This document shows positions 8,226-17,024 of a stretch of 64,000 nt of DNA, piece after piece (position 1 is the stretch's first letter; the number at the start of each line of letters is the position of its first letter). Position numbers and translations under genes: made by a program. This DNA comes from Alteraurantiacibacter aestuarii (GTDB lineage: Bacteria > Pseudomonadota > Alphaproteobacteria > Sphingomonadales > Sphingomonadaceae), in the NCBI RefSeq assembly GCF_009827405.1, contig NZ_WTYY01000001.1, positions 248,001-312,000 on the forward strand, written 5' to 3'. Below the pieces are notes generated by a model. It saw nothing but the letters and a program-made list of their open reading frames with translations, was not told where the DNA came from and searched no databases.

Positions 8226-9158
8226 TCAGCTGCTTGCGGCAGCCTCGGTAAACATGGAGCGCGATGGAACATCGGCATAATCGCTCGATGCCGAATTATC
8301 GCCCTGCAGCGCGCGTGCTGCCTGCACCGTATTGGCCAGCAGGCAGGCAATCGTCATCGGGCCCACGCCGCCCGGAACGGGGGTGACGGCCTTGGCGTGC
8401 TGCACTTCGTCAAAGGCGATATCGCCAACCAGCTTTTCCTTGCCGTCTTCACCCTTGATGCGGGTGATGCCAACGTCGATCAGCACAGCGCCGGGCTTGA
8501 CCCAGCTGCCCTTGACCAGTTCGGGAGCGCCGGCAGCGGCCACGATGATATCGGCCTTGCGGGCGATCTCCGGCAGGTTTTCGGTATAGATATGGGTCAC
8601 GGTCACCGTGCATTCGGCATCCAGCAGCAGATTGGCCACCGGCTTGCCGACGATGTTGGACTTGCCGATCACGACAGCATCCAGGCCCTTGAAATCATCG
8701 ATCACGCTGCCGAGCAGGATCATCACGCCCAGCGGAGTGCACGGGACGATGCCGCCGGTGCCGGTGGACAGGCGGCCCACATTGACCGGGTGGAAGCCGT
8801 CGACATCCTTGTCCGGGCTGATCGAGCGCAGCACCAGCCGCGTATCGATATGATCGGGCAGCGGCACCTGGCACAGGATGCCGTGCACTTCGGGGTCCTT
8901 GTTGAGCTTCTCGATCAGCGCCAGCAGGTCTTCCTGCGAGGTATCGGCCGGCAGGCGGTGTTCTGAACTGTTGATGCCGACCTTTTCGCAAGCCTTGATC
9001 TTGCGGCGAACATAGACCTCGCTGGCGCCATCTTCGCCCACCAGGATCACGGTCAGGCCCGGGCGTTTCATGCCCGCTGCCACCATCTCGTCAACCTGTG
9101 CCTTGGTCTTTTCGTCCAGCGCGCGTGCAATCGCGCGGCCATCGATCTTCTCAGCCAT
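8226..9158 (-). CDS. folD: Bifunctional methylene-THF dehydrogenase/methenyl-THF cyclohydrolase
   Basis: FolD interconverts 5,10-methylene-THF, methenyl-THF and 10-formyl-THF with NADP. Seen in the 310 residues: the catalytic Y49-x3-K53 (YVRRK), [18 protein letters not shown], the dinucleotide loop GKSNIVGKP (about 164-172) and [12 protein letters not shown] near the C-terminus. The C-terminus is about 25 residues longer than the E. coli protein. It lies 23 bp downstream of purU, with AAAGGG as ribosome-binding site. Next to the LigM-like demethylase it supplies the second oxidation of the methyl group. Confidence 0.96.
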   Translation of the reverse strand: MAEKIDGRAIARALDEKTKAQVDEMVAAGMKRPGLTVILVGEDGASEVYVRRKIKACEKVGINSSEHRLPADTSQEDLLALIEKLNKDPEVHGILCQVPLPDHIDTRLVLRSISPDKDVDGFHPVNVGRLSTGTGGIVPCTPLGVMILLGSVIDDFKGLDAVVIGKSNIVGKPVANLLLDAECTVTVTHIYTENLPEIARKADIIVAAAGAPELVKGSWVKPGAVLIDVGITRIKGEDGKEKLVGDIAFDEVQHAKAVTPVPGGVGPMTIACLLANTVQAARALQGDNSASSDYADVPSRSMFTEAAASS

Positions 9159-9181
9159 CGTTATCCCTTTGGGTTTGTCCG

Positions 9182-10033
9182 TTATGCGTCAAATACGACC
9201 GTGCGGTCGCCATTGAGAAATACGCGGTCCTGCAAGTGCGACTTGACCGCCCTGGCCAGCACCCGGCGTTCCACGTCGCGGCCCTTGGCCACCAGGTCTT
9301 CCGGGCTTTCGCTGTGGCCGCAAGGCTCCACATCCTGCGCGATGATCGGACCTTCATCCAGATCCATCGTCACATAATGGCTGGTCGCGCCGATCATCTT
9401 CACGCCGCGCTTGTAAGCCTGGTGATAGGGCTTGGCGCCCTTGAAGCCGGGCAGGAAGGAGTGGTGGATGTTGATGCAGCGCCCGTTGAGGAAGGCCGTC
9501 ATCTCGTCCGACAATATCTGCATGTAACGCGCCAGCACCACCAGGTCTGCACCAGTATCGGTGATGATCTTGCGGATCTGCGCTTCCTGCTGCGGCTTGG
9601 TGTCCTTGGTGATCGGCAGATGGTGATAGGGGATATCGCCCATCAGCGACGTGGTCAGCACTTCCTGCGGATGGTTGGAGATGATCGCCACCACCTCCAT
9701 GTCCAGCTCACCAATGCGGTTGCGATACAGAAGGTCGCCCAGGCAGTGGTCGAACTTGCTGACCATCAGTACCACCTTGGGCAGCCAGTCCGGATCGCGC
9801 AGCTTCCATTCCATCTGGAAGTTTTCCGCAATCGCGGCAAAGTCGCGCCGCAGGTCGGCCGGGTTATTGGTCTGCGGATCGAGGACAAGCCGCATGAAGA
9901 AGCGGCCCGTCCTGCGATCGGCAAATTGCTGCGCTTCCAGGATCACGCAGTCACGATCAGCCGTGAAGCTGGAAACGCGCGAGGAAATCCCCGTGCGGAT
10001 CGGGCAGGACAGGCTGAGCGTGCAGGTGGCCAT
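9182..10033 (-). CDS. purU: Formyltetrahydrofolate deformylase
   Basis: PurU hydrolyses 10-formyl-THF to formate and free THF. The 283-residue protein has an N-terminal ACT-like domain (about 1-85) and a formyltransferase-fold domain. The latter carries [17 protein letters not shown] (about 187-203; conserved His) and [13 protein letters not shown] (about 218-230; conserved Asp). It follows metF by 13 bp, with a GGGGG site spanning the gap. In this setting it would close the C1 cycle by releasing formate and regenerating THF for the demethylase. Confidence 0.95.
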   Translation of the reverse strand: MATCTLSLSCPIRTGISSRVSSFTADRDCVILEAQQFADRRTGRFFMRLVLDPQTNNPADLRRDFAAIAENFQMEWKLRDPDWLPKVVLMVSKFDHCLGDLLYRNRIGELDMEVVAIISNHPQEVLTTSLMGDIPYHHLPITKDTKPQQEAQIRKIITDTGADLVVLARYMQILSDEMTAFLNGRCINIHHSFLPGFKGAKPYHQAYKRGVKMIGATSHYVTMDLDEGPIIAQDVEPCGHSESPEDLVAKGRDVERRVLARAVKSHLQDRVFLNGDRTVVFDA

Positions 10034-10046
10034 GGTGCTGGCCCCC

Positions 10047-10919
10047 TCAGCTATGCTTGGCGTGGTATTCGTTGATCCACTCGGCAGACGCGGTCAGCGC
10101 GCCGAATGGATAGAAGTGCAGGCGCACGCGGCCATGAGCCTCGCCCAGCTTGCTGTTGAGCGAATCGACCAGCTTGTCCGGACCGGCGCGGCCGATCAGG
10201 TTGGTCAGCGATACGCCGTATTTCTTCATCACGCTGGCAGAGGCGCCAACGCCGCAGCGCTTGGCAAAGCCCAGCAGGCGCTTGATGCCGGCCGGGCCGG
10301 GCACGCCAAGGCGCACAGGCACATCGATGCCGCGTTCGCGCATCTCGGCCAGCCAGGCGACGATTGCGTCATCGTCAAAAGCGAACTGGGTGACCACCAG
10401 CGGGGTCATGCCATGGGCGCGGACGGCGGCAATCTTGCGCTCCATCCAGTCCCACAATTGCGCGGCGGTATTGTTGGGGTGGCCTTCAGGATGGCCGCCA
10501 ACGCCGACGATTTCGATACCGTGCTTTTCCAGCAGGCCGGTTTCGATGATCTGCAGCGAATCGGAATAGGGGCCTTCGGCTTCGGGCGGATCGCCAGCGA
10601 TGATGAAAACGCGCTTCACGCCGGCCTTCTGGGTGATTTCGCCCAGGTACCAGTCCAGCTGCTGTTCTGATTCGATGCGGCGGGCAGACAGGTGGACAAT
10701 CGGCTCGAACCCGAGTTCGCGCACCAGCACGGCGGCCTCAACACGCTGCTCCAGCTCTTCGCCGGGCAGGAAGGTCACGGCAACCTGTGTGCCGGGGCGG
10801 ATCAGCGGGGCTGCTTCCTTCAGGCCCTCGATCTCCTTCGCGGTCATTTCCAGCGAATAGCCGTCCACCATATTGTCGGCGGGCTTTTCCCAGTTGGGAT
10901 GAATGGCGGAATAGGACAT
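10047..10919 (-). CDS. metF: Methylenetetrahydrofolate reductase
   Basis: This 290-residue TIM-barrel flavoprotein interconverts 5-methyl-THF and 5,10-methylene-THF. Motifs are [18 protein letters not shown] and [11 protein letters not shown], with a C-terminal [15 protein letters not shown]. The ATG at 10919 has AGAGGAGA 8 bases upstream and is preferred to an upstream in-frame start at 10970. It is first in the operon metF-purU-folD and diverges from the hydrolase/LigM-like pair. The context suggests it oxidises methyl-THF made by O-demethylation, as proposed for the ligM-linked metF of Sphingobium SYK-6. Confidence 0.93.
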   Translation of the reverse strand: MSYSAIHPNWEKPADNMVDGYSLEMTAKEIEGLKEAAPLIRPGTQVAVTFLPGEELEQRVEAAVLVRELGFEPIVHLSARRIESEQQLDWYLGEITQKAGVKRVFIIAGDPPEAEGPYSDSLQIIETGLLEKHGIEIVGVGGHPEGHPNNTAAQLWDWMERKIAAVRAHGMTPLVVTQFAFDDDAIVAWLAEMRERGIDVPVRLGVPGPAGIKRLLGFAKRCGVGASASVMKKYGVSLTNLIGRAGPDKLVDSLNSKLGEAHGRVRLHFYPFGALTASAEWINEYHAKHS

Positions 10920-11001
10920 CAAAACTTCTCCTCTCGAAAGCGCGTGCAGCAGCGCCTTAGCGTCAGCCACTCTTATGACAAAGCCCCTAGCGCAATGCGA
11001 T

Positions 11002-11038
11002 TTATTCGTATAGACGAAAATTTCATAACTGCGAATAA
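11002..11038. promoter_or_regulatory. Inverted repeats in the metF / hydrolase-ligM divergent promoter
   Basis: TTATTCG (11002-11008) is repeated inverted as CGAATAA (11032-11038). Inside it is a tighter palindrome, TTCGT-ATAG-ACGAA (11005-11018). The site lies midway between two divergent operons of one pathway. Its 14-bp palindrome is the size bound by IclR-type regulators, and an IclR gene lies at 13996-14748. A regulatory role is inferred. Confidence 0.45.
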
Positions 11039-11060
11039 CGGTGAATTTCCAACCTTAGTC

Positions 11061-11762
11061 ATGCTGCTGTTTCTGCCGGGTCTGATCTGCGATTCACGCA
11101 TTTATGCGCCGCAATCTGCGGCTTTCGCGGATTCGCACGTGGTCAACAGTTATGGTCTGGCCGATTCCCTGTCCGAAATGGCGCGAATCGCATTGGCCGA
11201 TGCAGACCGTATCGGTGCCCAGCGCTTCGACCTGTTCGGCCATTCCATGGGCGGACGTGTGGCGCTGGAAGTCTATCGCCAGGCACCAGAGCGGGTGCGC
11301 CGACTGGCATTGGTTTCCACCGGCATTCACCCCTTGGGCGCGAATGAGCCTGCCAGCCGAGAGGCATTGATGGCGGTGGGTCATGACAATGGCTTTGAAG
11401 CGCTGGTGGATCAGTGGCTGCCGCCGATGGTGGCAGACGCAAACCGGGCCGATCCGGCAATCTACTCACCGATGCGGGACATGTGCCTGTCCATGGGGCA
11501 GGAGGTTTTCGACGCGCAGATCAATGCTTTGGTCACCCGCCCCGAAGTGGAAACCCTGTTGCCGCAGATCGCCTGCCCGACGCTGGTCATGACCGGCGAA
11601 CTGGACGCATGGGCGGGGCCGCAGCAGCATGAAGCCATCGCCGCGCGCATCACCAATTCCCGCCTCGTTATCGTTCCGGGGGCTGGTCACATGATCCAGC
11701 TGGAAGCGCCGGACGCAGTAAATGAAGCAATCAAACGCTGGCTTGAAATCCCGGCATCCTGA
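11061..11762 (+). CDS. Alpha/beta hydrolase
   Basis: A 233-residue alpha/beta-fold hydrolase. The nucleophile elbow is GHSMGG (Ser62), the acid is in GELDAWAG and the base in GAGHMIQ. The family normally begins right at the first strand, here MLLFLPGLICD, so the ATG at 11061 is preferred. An in-frame ATG at 10995 would add 22 residues and would place the palindromic operator inside the gene. Neither start has a clear Shine-Dalgarno site. It is 38 bp upstream of the LigM-like gene and probably cotranscribed, perhaps supplying methoxylated aromatic acids from esters. The substrate is not readable. Confidence 0.8.
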   Translation: MLLFLPGLICDSRIYAPQSAAFADSHVVNSYGLADSLSEMARIALADADRIGAQRFDLFGHSMGGRVALEVYRQAPERVRRLALVSTGIHPLGANEPASREALMAVGHDNGFEALVDQWLPPMVADANRADPAIYSPMRDMCLSMGQEVFDAQINALVTRPEVETLLPQIACPTLVMTGELDAWAGPQQHEAIAARITNSRLVIVPGAGHMIQLEAPDAVNEAIKRWLEIPAS

Positions 11763-11800
11763 TCTAACCCTTTAACCTATCAATGGAGAGGACAGTACCG

Positions 11801-13225
11801 ATGAGTGAACAGAACCTTCAGCAGAAGCTGGACGCACAGGCCAATGTGGTCGACTTCCTGCGTAACCAGCAGGTTGGCCCCAACACCTATCCCGGTGTTC
11901 CGGCAGAATATTCCAACTGGCGCAATGAACAGAAGGCATGGGCAGACAGCGCCGTGCTGTTCAACCAGTCCTATCACATGGTTGAGCTGTATGTTCGCGG
12001 TCCGGAAGCTCTGGCGCTGCTGGAATATACCGCCATCAACAGCATGAAGAATTTCGCCGTCAACAAGGCCAAGCAGTATGTGGCCGTGACCCCGAATGGC
12101 TATGTCATCGGTGACGAAATCCTGTTCTATCTGGCCGAGAATGAATTCAGCCTGGTGGGCCGTGCGCCCGCGCTGGACTGGATCGAATTCCATGCCCAGT
12201 ATCCCAAGCCGGACGGCAGCAAGTGGGACGTGACCGTGGAGCGTGACGAACGCACCGCGCTGCGTACTGACGGTGTCCGCAAGAACTATCGCTTCCAGCT
12301 TCAGGGCCCCAACGCCATGAAGATCCTGGAAAAGGCCATGGGCCAGACCCCGCCAGATCTGAAGTTCTTCAACATGGCCCATGTCGGCATTGGCGGCAAA
12401 GACGTGATCGCTCTGCGTCACGGCATGGCTGGCCAGCCGGGCTACGAACTGTTCGGCCCATGGGCTGATTACAAGGCTGTGCATGCGGCACTGGTCGAAG
12501 CGGGCAAGGACCATGGTCTGACGCTGGTTGGCGGCCGCGCCTATTCGTCCAACACGCTGGAATCCGGCTGGCTGCCTTCGCCGTTGCCTTCGTTCTACAC
12601 TGACGATTGCGACATGATGAAGGCTTTCCGCAGCTGGGCTTCGGGCACTTCCTATGCCGGCATGTGCTCGATCGGCGGCAGCTATGTTCCTGACAGCATC
12701 GAGGGCTATTACCTCACGCCGTGGGACATTGGTTATGGCCACATCGTAAAGTTCGATCATGATTTCGTGGGCCGTGAAGCGCTCGAAAAAATGAAGGACC
12801 AGAAGCACAAGCAGAAGGTTACGCTGGCGCTGGACAATGAAGAAGTCACCCGTGTGATGTCTTCGCTGTTTGCTGAAGGCGGCCGTGCCAAGTACTTCGA
12901 ATTCCCCAGCGCCGTGTATGCCATGCACCCGTTTGACGAAGTGAAGATGGACGGCGAAGTGATCGGCGTTTCCACCTGGATCGGTTACTCCTCCAACGAA
13001 GGCAAGATGCTCTCGCTGGCCATGATTGATCCGGACAAGGTGGAAATGGGCAAGGAAGTGACGCTGGTATGGGGCGAACCCAATGGCGGCACGTCCAAGC
13101 CGACTGTCGAGCCGCACGAGCAGGTAGAGATCAAGGCGATCATCTCGCCGGTTCCCTATTCGAACGTCGCGCGTGACAGCTATGCTGACAGCTGGCGTCA
13201 GACAGGTGTTGGTGCCAACGCCTGA
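11801..13225 (+). CDS. ligM: THF-dependent aryl O-demethylase (LigM/DesA-like, GcvT fold)
   Basis: A 474-residue protein of the aminomethyltransferase (GcvT) fold with the size of LigM. It would move the O-methyl group of vanillate, 3-O-methylgallate or syringate to THF. QSYHM (His59), SLVGRAP (Arg121) and GGRAYSSNTLESGW (Tyr248) fall where I recall LigM's His60, the carboxylate-binding Arg122 and the catalytic Tyr247. The ATG at 11801 has GGAGAGGA upstream and is better placed than an in-frame ATG at 11783. metF, purU and folD opposite it support THF dependence. Which aryl acid it prefers cannot be told. A betaine or DMSP demethylase of the same fold is less likely given the length and motifs. 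Confidence 0.85.
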   Translation: MSEQNLQQKLDAQANVVDFLRNQQVGPNTYPGVPAEYSNWRNEQKAWADSAVLFNQSYHMVELYVRGPEALALLEYTAINSMKNFAVNKAKQYVAVTPNGYVIGDEILFYLAENEFSLVGRAPALDWIEFHAQYPKPDGSKWDVTVERDERTALRTDGVRKNYRFQLQGPNAMKILEKAMGQTPPDLKFFNMAHVGIGGKDVIALRHGMAGQPGYELFGPWADYKAVHAALVEAGKDHGLTLVGGRAYSSNTLESGWLPSPLPSFYTDDCDMMKAFRSWASGTSYAGMCSIGGSYVPDSIEGYYLTPWDIGYGHIVKFDHDFVGREALEKMKDQKHKQKVTLALDNEEVTRVMSSLFAEGGRAKYFEFPSAVYAMHPFDEVKMDGEVIGVSTWIGYSSNEGKMLSLAMIDPDKVEMGKEVTLVWGEPNGGTSKPTVEPHEQVEIKAIISPVPYSNVARDSYADSWRQTGVGANA

Positions 13226-13250
13226 TCGGTCCTGCCGATACGCAAGCTTT

Positions 13251-13277
13251 GGGGCGGTCACGGAAGTGGCCGCCCTT
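13251..13277 (+). terminator. Intrinsic terminator after the LigM-like gene
   Basis: GGGCGGTCAC and GTGGCCGCCC form a 10-bp stem with one G-T pair and a GGAA loop, followed by TTTT. Confidence 0.8.
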
Positions 13278-13344
13278 TTGCTGTCCGGCTTTGACGTCCG
13301 CTTTTGCTTGCATTCATCTGCTTTGCTGCAGACAATCCATCATC

Positions 13345-13992
13345 ATGTTGCACAAATTCCTGCTCGCCCTTGCCGTATTGCTTCTGCCCGTATCGGCCCT
13401 TGCGCAGGGGATTGAGGGCAACTGGGACCTGCGCAGCGGGGACACCACGATCTTCCGCTTCACCATTGCCGAAGGCGATGGCGGCGAGTGGAGCGGCACC
13501 TGGCAGCGCCCGGCCAGCTTCAACACCGATGGCAATGCCTTTGCCCGCCTCAGCGGCGGGGTGGAGGACGTGCCCAGCATGACCGGGATCGAGTTTCTCG
13601 AACGGGTCGAGCTCAGCTTCGATGACCCCCGGCCCGGAGCCATTCCCGACATTTTCCGCTTTGAACTGATCGATGAAGGCCACGTGCGCATGACCTATGT
13701 CGGCACGGATCTGGAGCCTTATCTGCTGGTGCGATCAGGCGAGAATGATCCAATGGGTGACTGGGATATCACCGCCATCTATCGCCGGACGCTGCCTGCC
13801 AGCGCGGCCGATGGCGACATCAGGGTGCGCAGCAACCAGCCGGCTCTGGAACTGCGCAGCGCAAGGCCATCCGCCGCGCCGCCTCCACCGCCAGCAGACG
13901 AGCCTGTTGCCGCTGCCGAGCAAGAGGATGAAGCGCCGCAGGTAGAAGAGCCCGAAACGCGCATCGGATCCGATTTCCTCGAAGGGTTCTGA
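13345..13992 (+). CDS. Exported protein of unknown function
   Basis: The protein begins with a standard signal peptide (MLHKFLLALAVLLLP...ALAQ). A beta-rich lipocalin-like stretch follows, with GNWDLRSGD and WSGTWQRP repeats. The tail (about 170-215) is rich in Pro, Ala and acidic residues. The ATG at 13345 is chosen because it starts the signal peptide; upstream in-frame codons would precede it with unlikely residues. It converges on the iclR gene 3 bp away. I do not recognise the family. Confidence 0.75.
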   Translation: MLHKFLLALAVLLLPVSALAQGIEGNWDLRSGDTTIFRFTIAEGDGGEWSGTWQRPASFNTDGNAFARLSGGVEDVPSMTGIEFLERVELSFDDPRPGAIPDIFRFELIDEGHVRMTYVGTDLEPYLLVRSGENDPMGDWDITAIYRRTLPASAADGDIRVRSNQPALELRSARPSAAPPPPPADEPVAAAEQEDEAPQVEEPETRIGSDFLEGF

Positions 13993-13995
13993 GGC

Positions 13996-14748
13996 CTAGC
14001 TGTCTTCCAGCAGAGAGGCTGTGCGTTCCAGCAGGTCTGCCACGCGGGCGTGCAGGTCATCGTCGAAGCGGACCTTGGGTACGGCTACCGAAAGCGAGCC
14101 GACCGCTTCCCCGCCGATTGTCACCAGCCTGCCAATACCGACGATGCCGAGCGAGAATTCCTCGTCCGTCATGGCGTATCCGGTCTTGCGGGCCTCTTCC
14201 ACCTGCGCGCGCAGGCGCGGTTCATCGGTCACGGTTGCCTCGGTGAAGCTCACCCTGTCGGTCTCGGCGAAATAGCGTTCCAGCTCTTCATCGGACAGGG
14301 CGGACAGCAGCACCTTGCCCGCTGCCAGAGCATGCATCGGCAGGCGGCGGCCCTGCGGCACCGAATAACGCAGCGCCTGTTCGCTGCTTTCGGTGACGAT
14401 CGCCTCGATCTCCCAATCCTGCCGCACAAAGAAGCTGGTCGTTTCATCCAGCTGCACGCGCAGCGTGCGCACCAGCGGCGCGGCGCGGTCGGCCAGGCTG
14501 AAGCTGTTGCTGCTGGCCTGCAGGCGGGCCAGTCCCGGACCGGCGGAATAGCGCCGCCCGTCGCGCGCCAGATATTGCCGCTCCACCAATGTGGACAGGA
14601 GATAGGACAGGCTGGACACCGGAATGCCCAGCGCGGTGGCGATCTCCTGCGCCACCAGCGGGCGATCGTGCGCCACCACATACTCGATGATGTCGAGCGT
14701 GCGGATCGCCGATTTGACCTGGCTGGATGGAGGGAGCGCGTCGGCCAT
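13996..14748 (-). CDS. IclR-family transcriptional regulator
   Basis: This 250-residue regulator has an N-terminal winged helix (about 12-70: AIRTLDIIEYV, LVAQEIATALGIPVSSLSYLL) and a C-terminal effector-binding domain with LPMHALAAGKVLLS and GIVGIGRLV. IclR proteins commonly control aromatic catabolism. Its ATG follows the MetE-like stop codon directly, so the two are cotranscribed. It is the best local candidate to bind the palindrome at 11002-11038. Confidence 0.92.
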   Translation of the reverse strand: MADALPPSSQVKSAIRTLDIIEYVVAHDRPLVAQEIATALGIPVSSLSYLLSTLVERQYLARDGRRYSAGPGLARLQASSNSFSLADRAAPLVRTLRVQLDETTSFFVRQDWEIEAIVTESSEQALRYSVPQGRRLPMHALAAGKVLLSALSDEELERYFAETDRVSFTEATVTDEPRLRAQVEEARKTGYAMTDEEFSLGIVGIGRLVTIGGEAVGSLSVAVPKVRFDDDLHARVADLLERTASLLEDS

Positions 14749-15873
14749 CTATCCGATCCGCTGGTCGGCAATATCGGCGCCTGCGCGCAGGTTGGCGAGC
14801 TTCTTCCACGCCACCGCCGGGTCAATCTTGCCATAGCCTGCAAAGGTGCCGAAGCCGCAATCGCTGCTGGCGATAACACGGTCCTTGCCGGCAAATTCGG
14901 CAAAGCGTTCAATCCGTTGGGCTATCAGTTCGGGCGTTTCGATATAGTTGGAACAGCTGTCGATGAAGCCGGGAGCCAGAACCTTGCCGCTGGTATCGGC
15001 ATCGCGCCAGACCTTCCATTCATGCTCGTGACGCGGGTTGGCGTGTTCGAACAAGATGGTCGCGGGCCGGGCCGAGAGGACCACGTCGATGATATCCTCC
15101 AGCGGGATATCAAAATCGTGCGGGCCTTCGTAATTGCCCCAGCACACGTGCATGCGCATCTGTTCGGGCGGGATATTGCTGGTCGCCTCGTTCAGCGCGG
15201 CAACATTGGCGCGGATGGCGGCGATGAATTCCGCGTCGCTCATGTCCTGATAGCCGGTGTGCCGGCTCATCGCCAGATCGGGGCAATCGAACTGGACCTG
15301 GAATCCTGCTGCGGCGATCGCTTCATATTCCGGGCGCATGGCGGCAACCAGATCGGCCAGATAGGCCTCGTGGCTGGGATAATACTGGTTGGGCTGGAAC
15401 GCGGTGATCAGGCCGGGAGATGCGGTGTTGAGAAAGGCCCTGGTGCCCTTGCCATGCCGCTCCAGCGCCAGCTTGAACCGGCGCACATCGTCATGCAGCG
15501 GCTGGAGGTTGACCAGTTCCACCTTGTCTATCGCGCTGGCGCGGGTGAATTCCTGCGCGCCCATGATATGCGCCAGCTTCTTTGCCAGTTCGGGCACGGC
15601 GGCCAGATCCTTTGCAGGTTTGCGCGGCGTATGGCCGCCAAAGCCGGACAGGCGCTCGATAATATAGGTGGAATAGCCGACCTTGCCCAGTTCGCCATCG
15701 CTTACAATGGACACGCCGGCCTCGACCTGGTTCCGCACAGCCTCATCAATGGCGGCCTGCACCACGCGGTCAAATTCAGCTTCGTCATAGGCCTCACCCT
15801 TGTCGCGGGCGAGCAACAGCGGAACGAGCTTGGGCCCGCGGGGAAGGCTGCCGACATGGGTGGTTTCGATCAC
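14749..15873 (-). CDS. MetE-core (cobalamin-independent methionine synthase family) methyltransferase
   Basis: A 374-residue TIM-barrel protein equal to the catalytic half of MetE. Putative zinc ligands are H242 and C244 (MHVCWGNY), E276 in the FEHANPRHE stretch and C339 (SSDCGFGTF), the usual H-C-E-C set. The N-terminal MetE half is missing, so it is not standard methionine synthase. Start: GTG at 15873 with AGGAG about 10 bases upstream. It is cotranscribed with iclR beside the O-demethylase block. It may transfer methyl groups from methyl-THF or from a methylated thiol; the acceptor is unknown. Confidence 0.8.
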   Translation of the reverse strand: MIETTHVGSLPRGPKLVPLLLARDKGEAYDEAEFDRVVQAAIDEAVRNQVEAGVSIVSDGELGKVGYSTYIIERLSGFGGHTPRKPAKDLAAVPELAKKLAHIMGAQEFTRASAIDKVELVNLQPLHDDVRRFKLALERHGKGTRAFLNTASPGLITAFQPNQYYPSHEAYLADLVAAMRPEYEAIAAAGFQVQFDCPDLAMSRHTGYQDMSDAEFIAAIRANVAALNEATSNIPPEQMRMHVCWGNYEGPHDFDIPLEDIIDVVLSARPATILFEHANPRHEHEWKVWRDADTSGKVLAPGFIDSCSNYIETPELIAQRIERFAEFAGKDRVIASSDCGFGTFAGYGKIDPAVAWKKLANLRAGADIADQRIG

Positions 15874-15979
15874 TGAATATACGCTCCTGAATGAAGCGAC
15901 GTTCTTTCAGATATGCGAAATCAACGCAAGTGCGAAACGCTGGCAGTTGGCGCCCCTGCATGCACAGGGGCGCACAATT

Positions 15980-16993
15980 CTATTCCCCGCTGGCCCCTTC
16001 GGCGGGCGCTGCGGCATCGTCTTCCCAGCCGGTGGCGGCATTCAGATCGGCGCGGAAACCCATGGCTTCGATCTCATGCACCATGCCGTCTGCGCCCACC
16101 TTGAAGATATGCGCAGCGGGCAGATCGAACGGATCGAACGGCAGGCGTGCGGTGTCATACATGATCTTCGAACCGTCGAGCGCGGTAACCTCATAGGGTT
16201 CGAAATCCATCGGATGGCGGAAGTGCGACAGGCCCATCACCAGGCCGGTAACCGGATCTGCGGCGAAAACCCGCCGGTTATCGATGCGGGTGATATAGGC
16301 CATCACATTACTGCTCAGCTGTCCGGCACAATCGCGCGCGATGGGCGATGTGTTGTTGTTCGGACCCGCCCCGGCATCGGCACCGGCGGTGACCATGCCG
16401 TTTTCGTGCCGCTGGCAATCGGCGGAAAATGGCATCAGCGTACCGTCATTGTCATCCAGCGCGTCATAATAGCTGGCGCCGAGCGTGATCAGCGCATCAT
16501 GGTCCATGCGCGCATCTGCGGGAACTTCGGCCAGCAATCCGGGGCGCGGAGTGGTGAGCCGTTCTTCCGCGCGGTCGGCGGGAACTTCGGCATACAGATG
16601 CTCGGCTTCGGCGATCTTGCCCTGATCGTCCAGTTTGAGGCGGATGGCCACCACGGTGGGCACGCCCGCGCGTTCGATCATGCCGAGCCAGCCGGCGGTC
16701 TGGTTGATCTCATCAGGCACGGTCACGCCGAAATCGGTGCCCGCTCCGGTGGTGTCAGCCCACAGGCCTTCACCGGCGTGAATGCGATGCAGGTTCTCGA
16801 CGATCTTTGCCTCGTCCGCAAAGGTGATGCCCTCGGCATTATTGCCTTCGATTCCGGCCACATAGTTTGCTGTCAGGTCGATCAGGCAGGCGCGGTCGCA
16901 AACAGGTGCGGCCTCTTCCGTCGCGGTTTCCCCGCAGGCGGTCAGTGCAGTGGCAAGCAGCAGGCTACCGGCGAATGTAAGTGTCTTTCTCAT
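15980..16993 (-). CDS. Exported two-domain NTF2-like protein, DCxRxENG family (copy A)
   Basis: A lipoprotein signal (MRKTLTFAGS, LTAC lipobox) is followed by CDRACLIDLTANYV and two similar halves. The second half carries the family signature DCQRHENG, then a conserved DCAGQ and INTR-like IDNRRVFAADPVTGL, and ends AAHIFKVGADGMVHEIEAMG. Three more proteins here share these blocks (17025, 24193 and 32371). The ATG at 16993 has GGAGG 7 bases upstream. The fold is inferred as tandem SnoaL/NTF2 domains from the pattern of the segments. Function is unknown, but all copies lie beside aromatic oxidoreductases. Confidence 0.7.
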   Translation of the reverse strand: MRKTLTFAGSLLLATALTACGETATEEAAPVCDRACLIDLTANYVAGIEGNNAEGITFADEAKIVENLHRIHAGEGLWADTTGAGTDFGVTVPDEINQTAGWLGMIERAGVPTVVAIRLKLDDQGKIAEAEHLYAEVPADRAEERLTTPRPGLLAEVPADARMDHDALITLGASYYDALDDNDGTLMPFSADCQRHENGMVTAGADAGAGPNNNTSPIARDCAGQLSSNVMAYITRIDNRRVFAADPVTGLVMGLSHFRHPMDFEPYEVTALDGSKIMYDTARLPFDPFDLPAAHIFKVGADGMVHEIEAMGFRADLNAATGWEDDAAAPAEGASGE

Positions 16994-17024
16994 TGTCATC
17001 CCTCCCAAGATTTCATGTGACGCA

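Noticed and set aside
11783-11800. Upstream ATG as the start of the LigM-like gene
   Set aside because: This ATG lies inside the purine-rich Shine-Dalgarno stretch that serves the ATG at 11801.
14050-15876. A 608-codon plus-strand frame
   Set aside because: Antisense to the iclR and MetE-core genes, which have intact motifs; the translation is low-complexity and unrecognisable.
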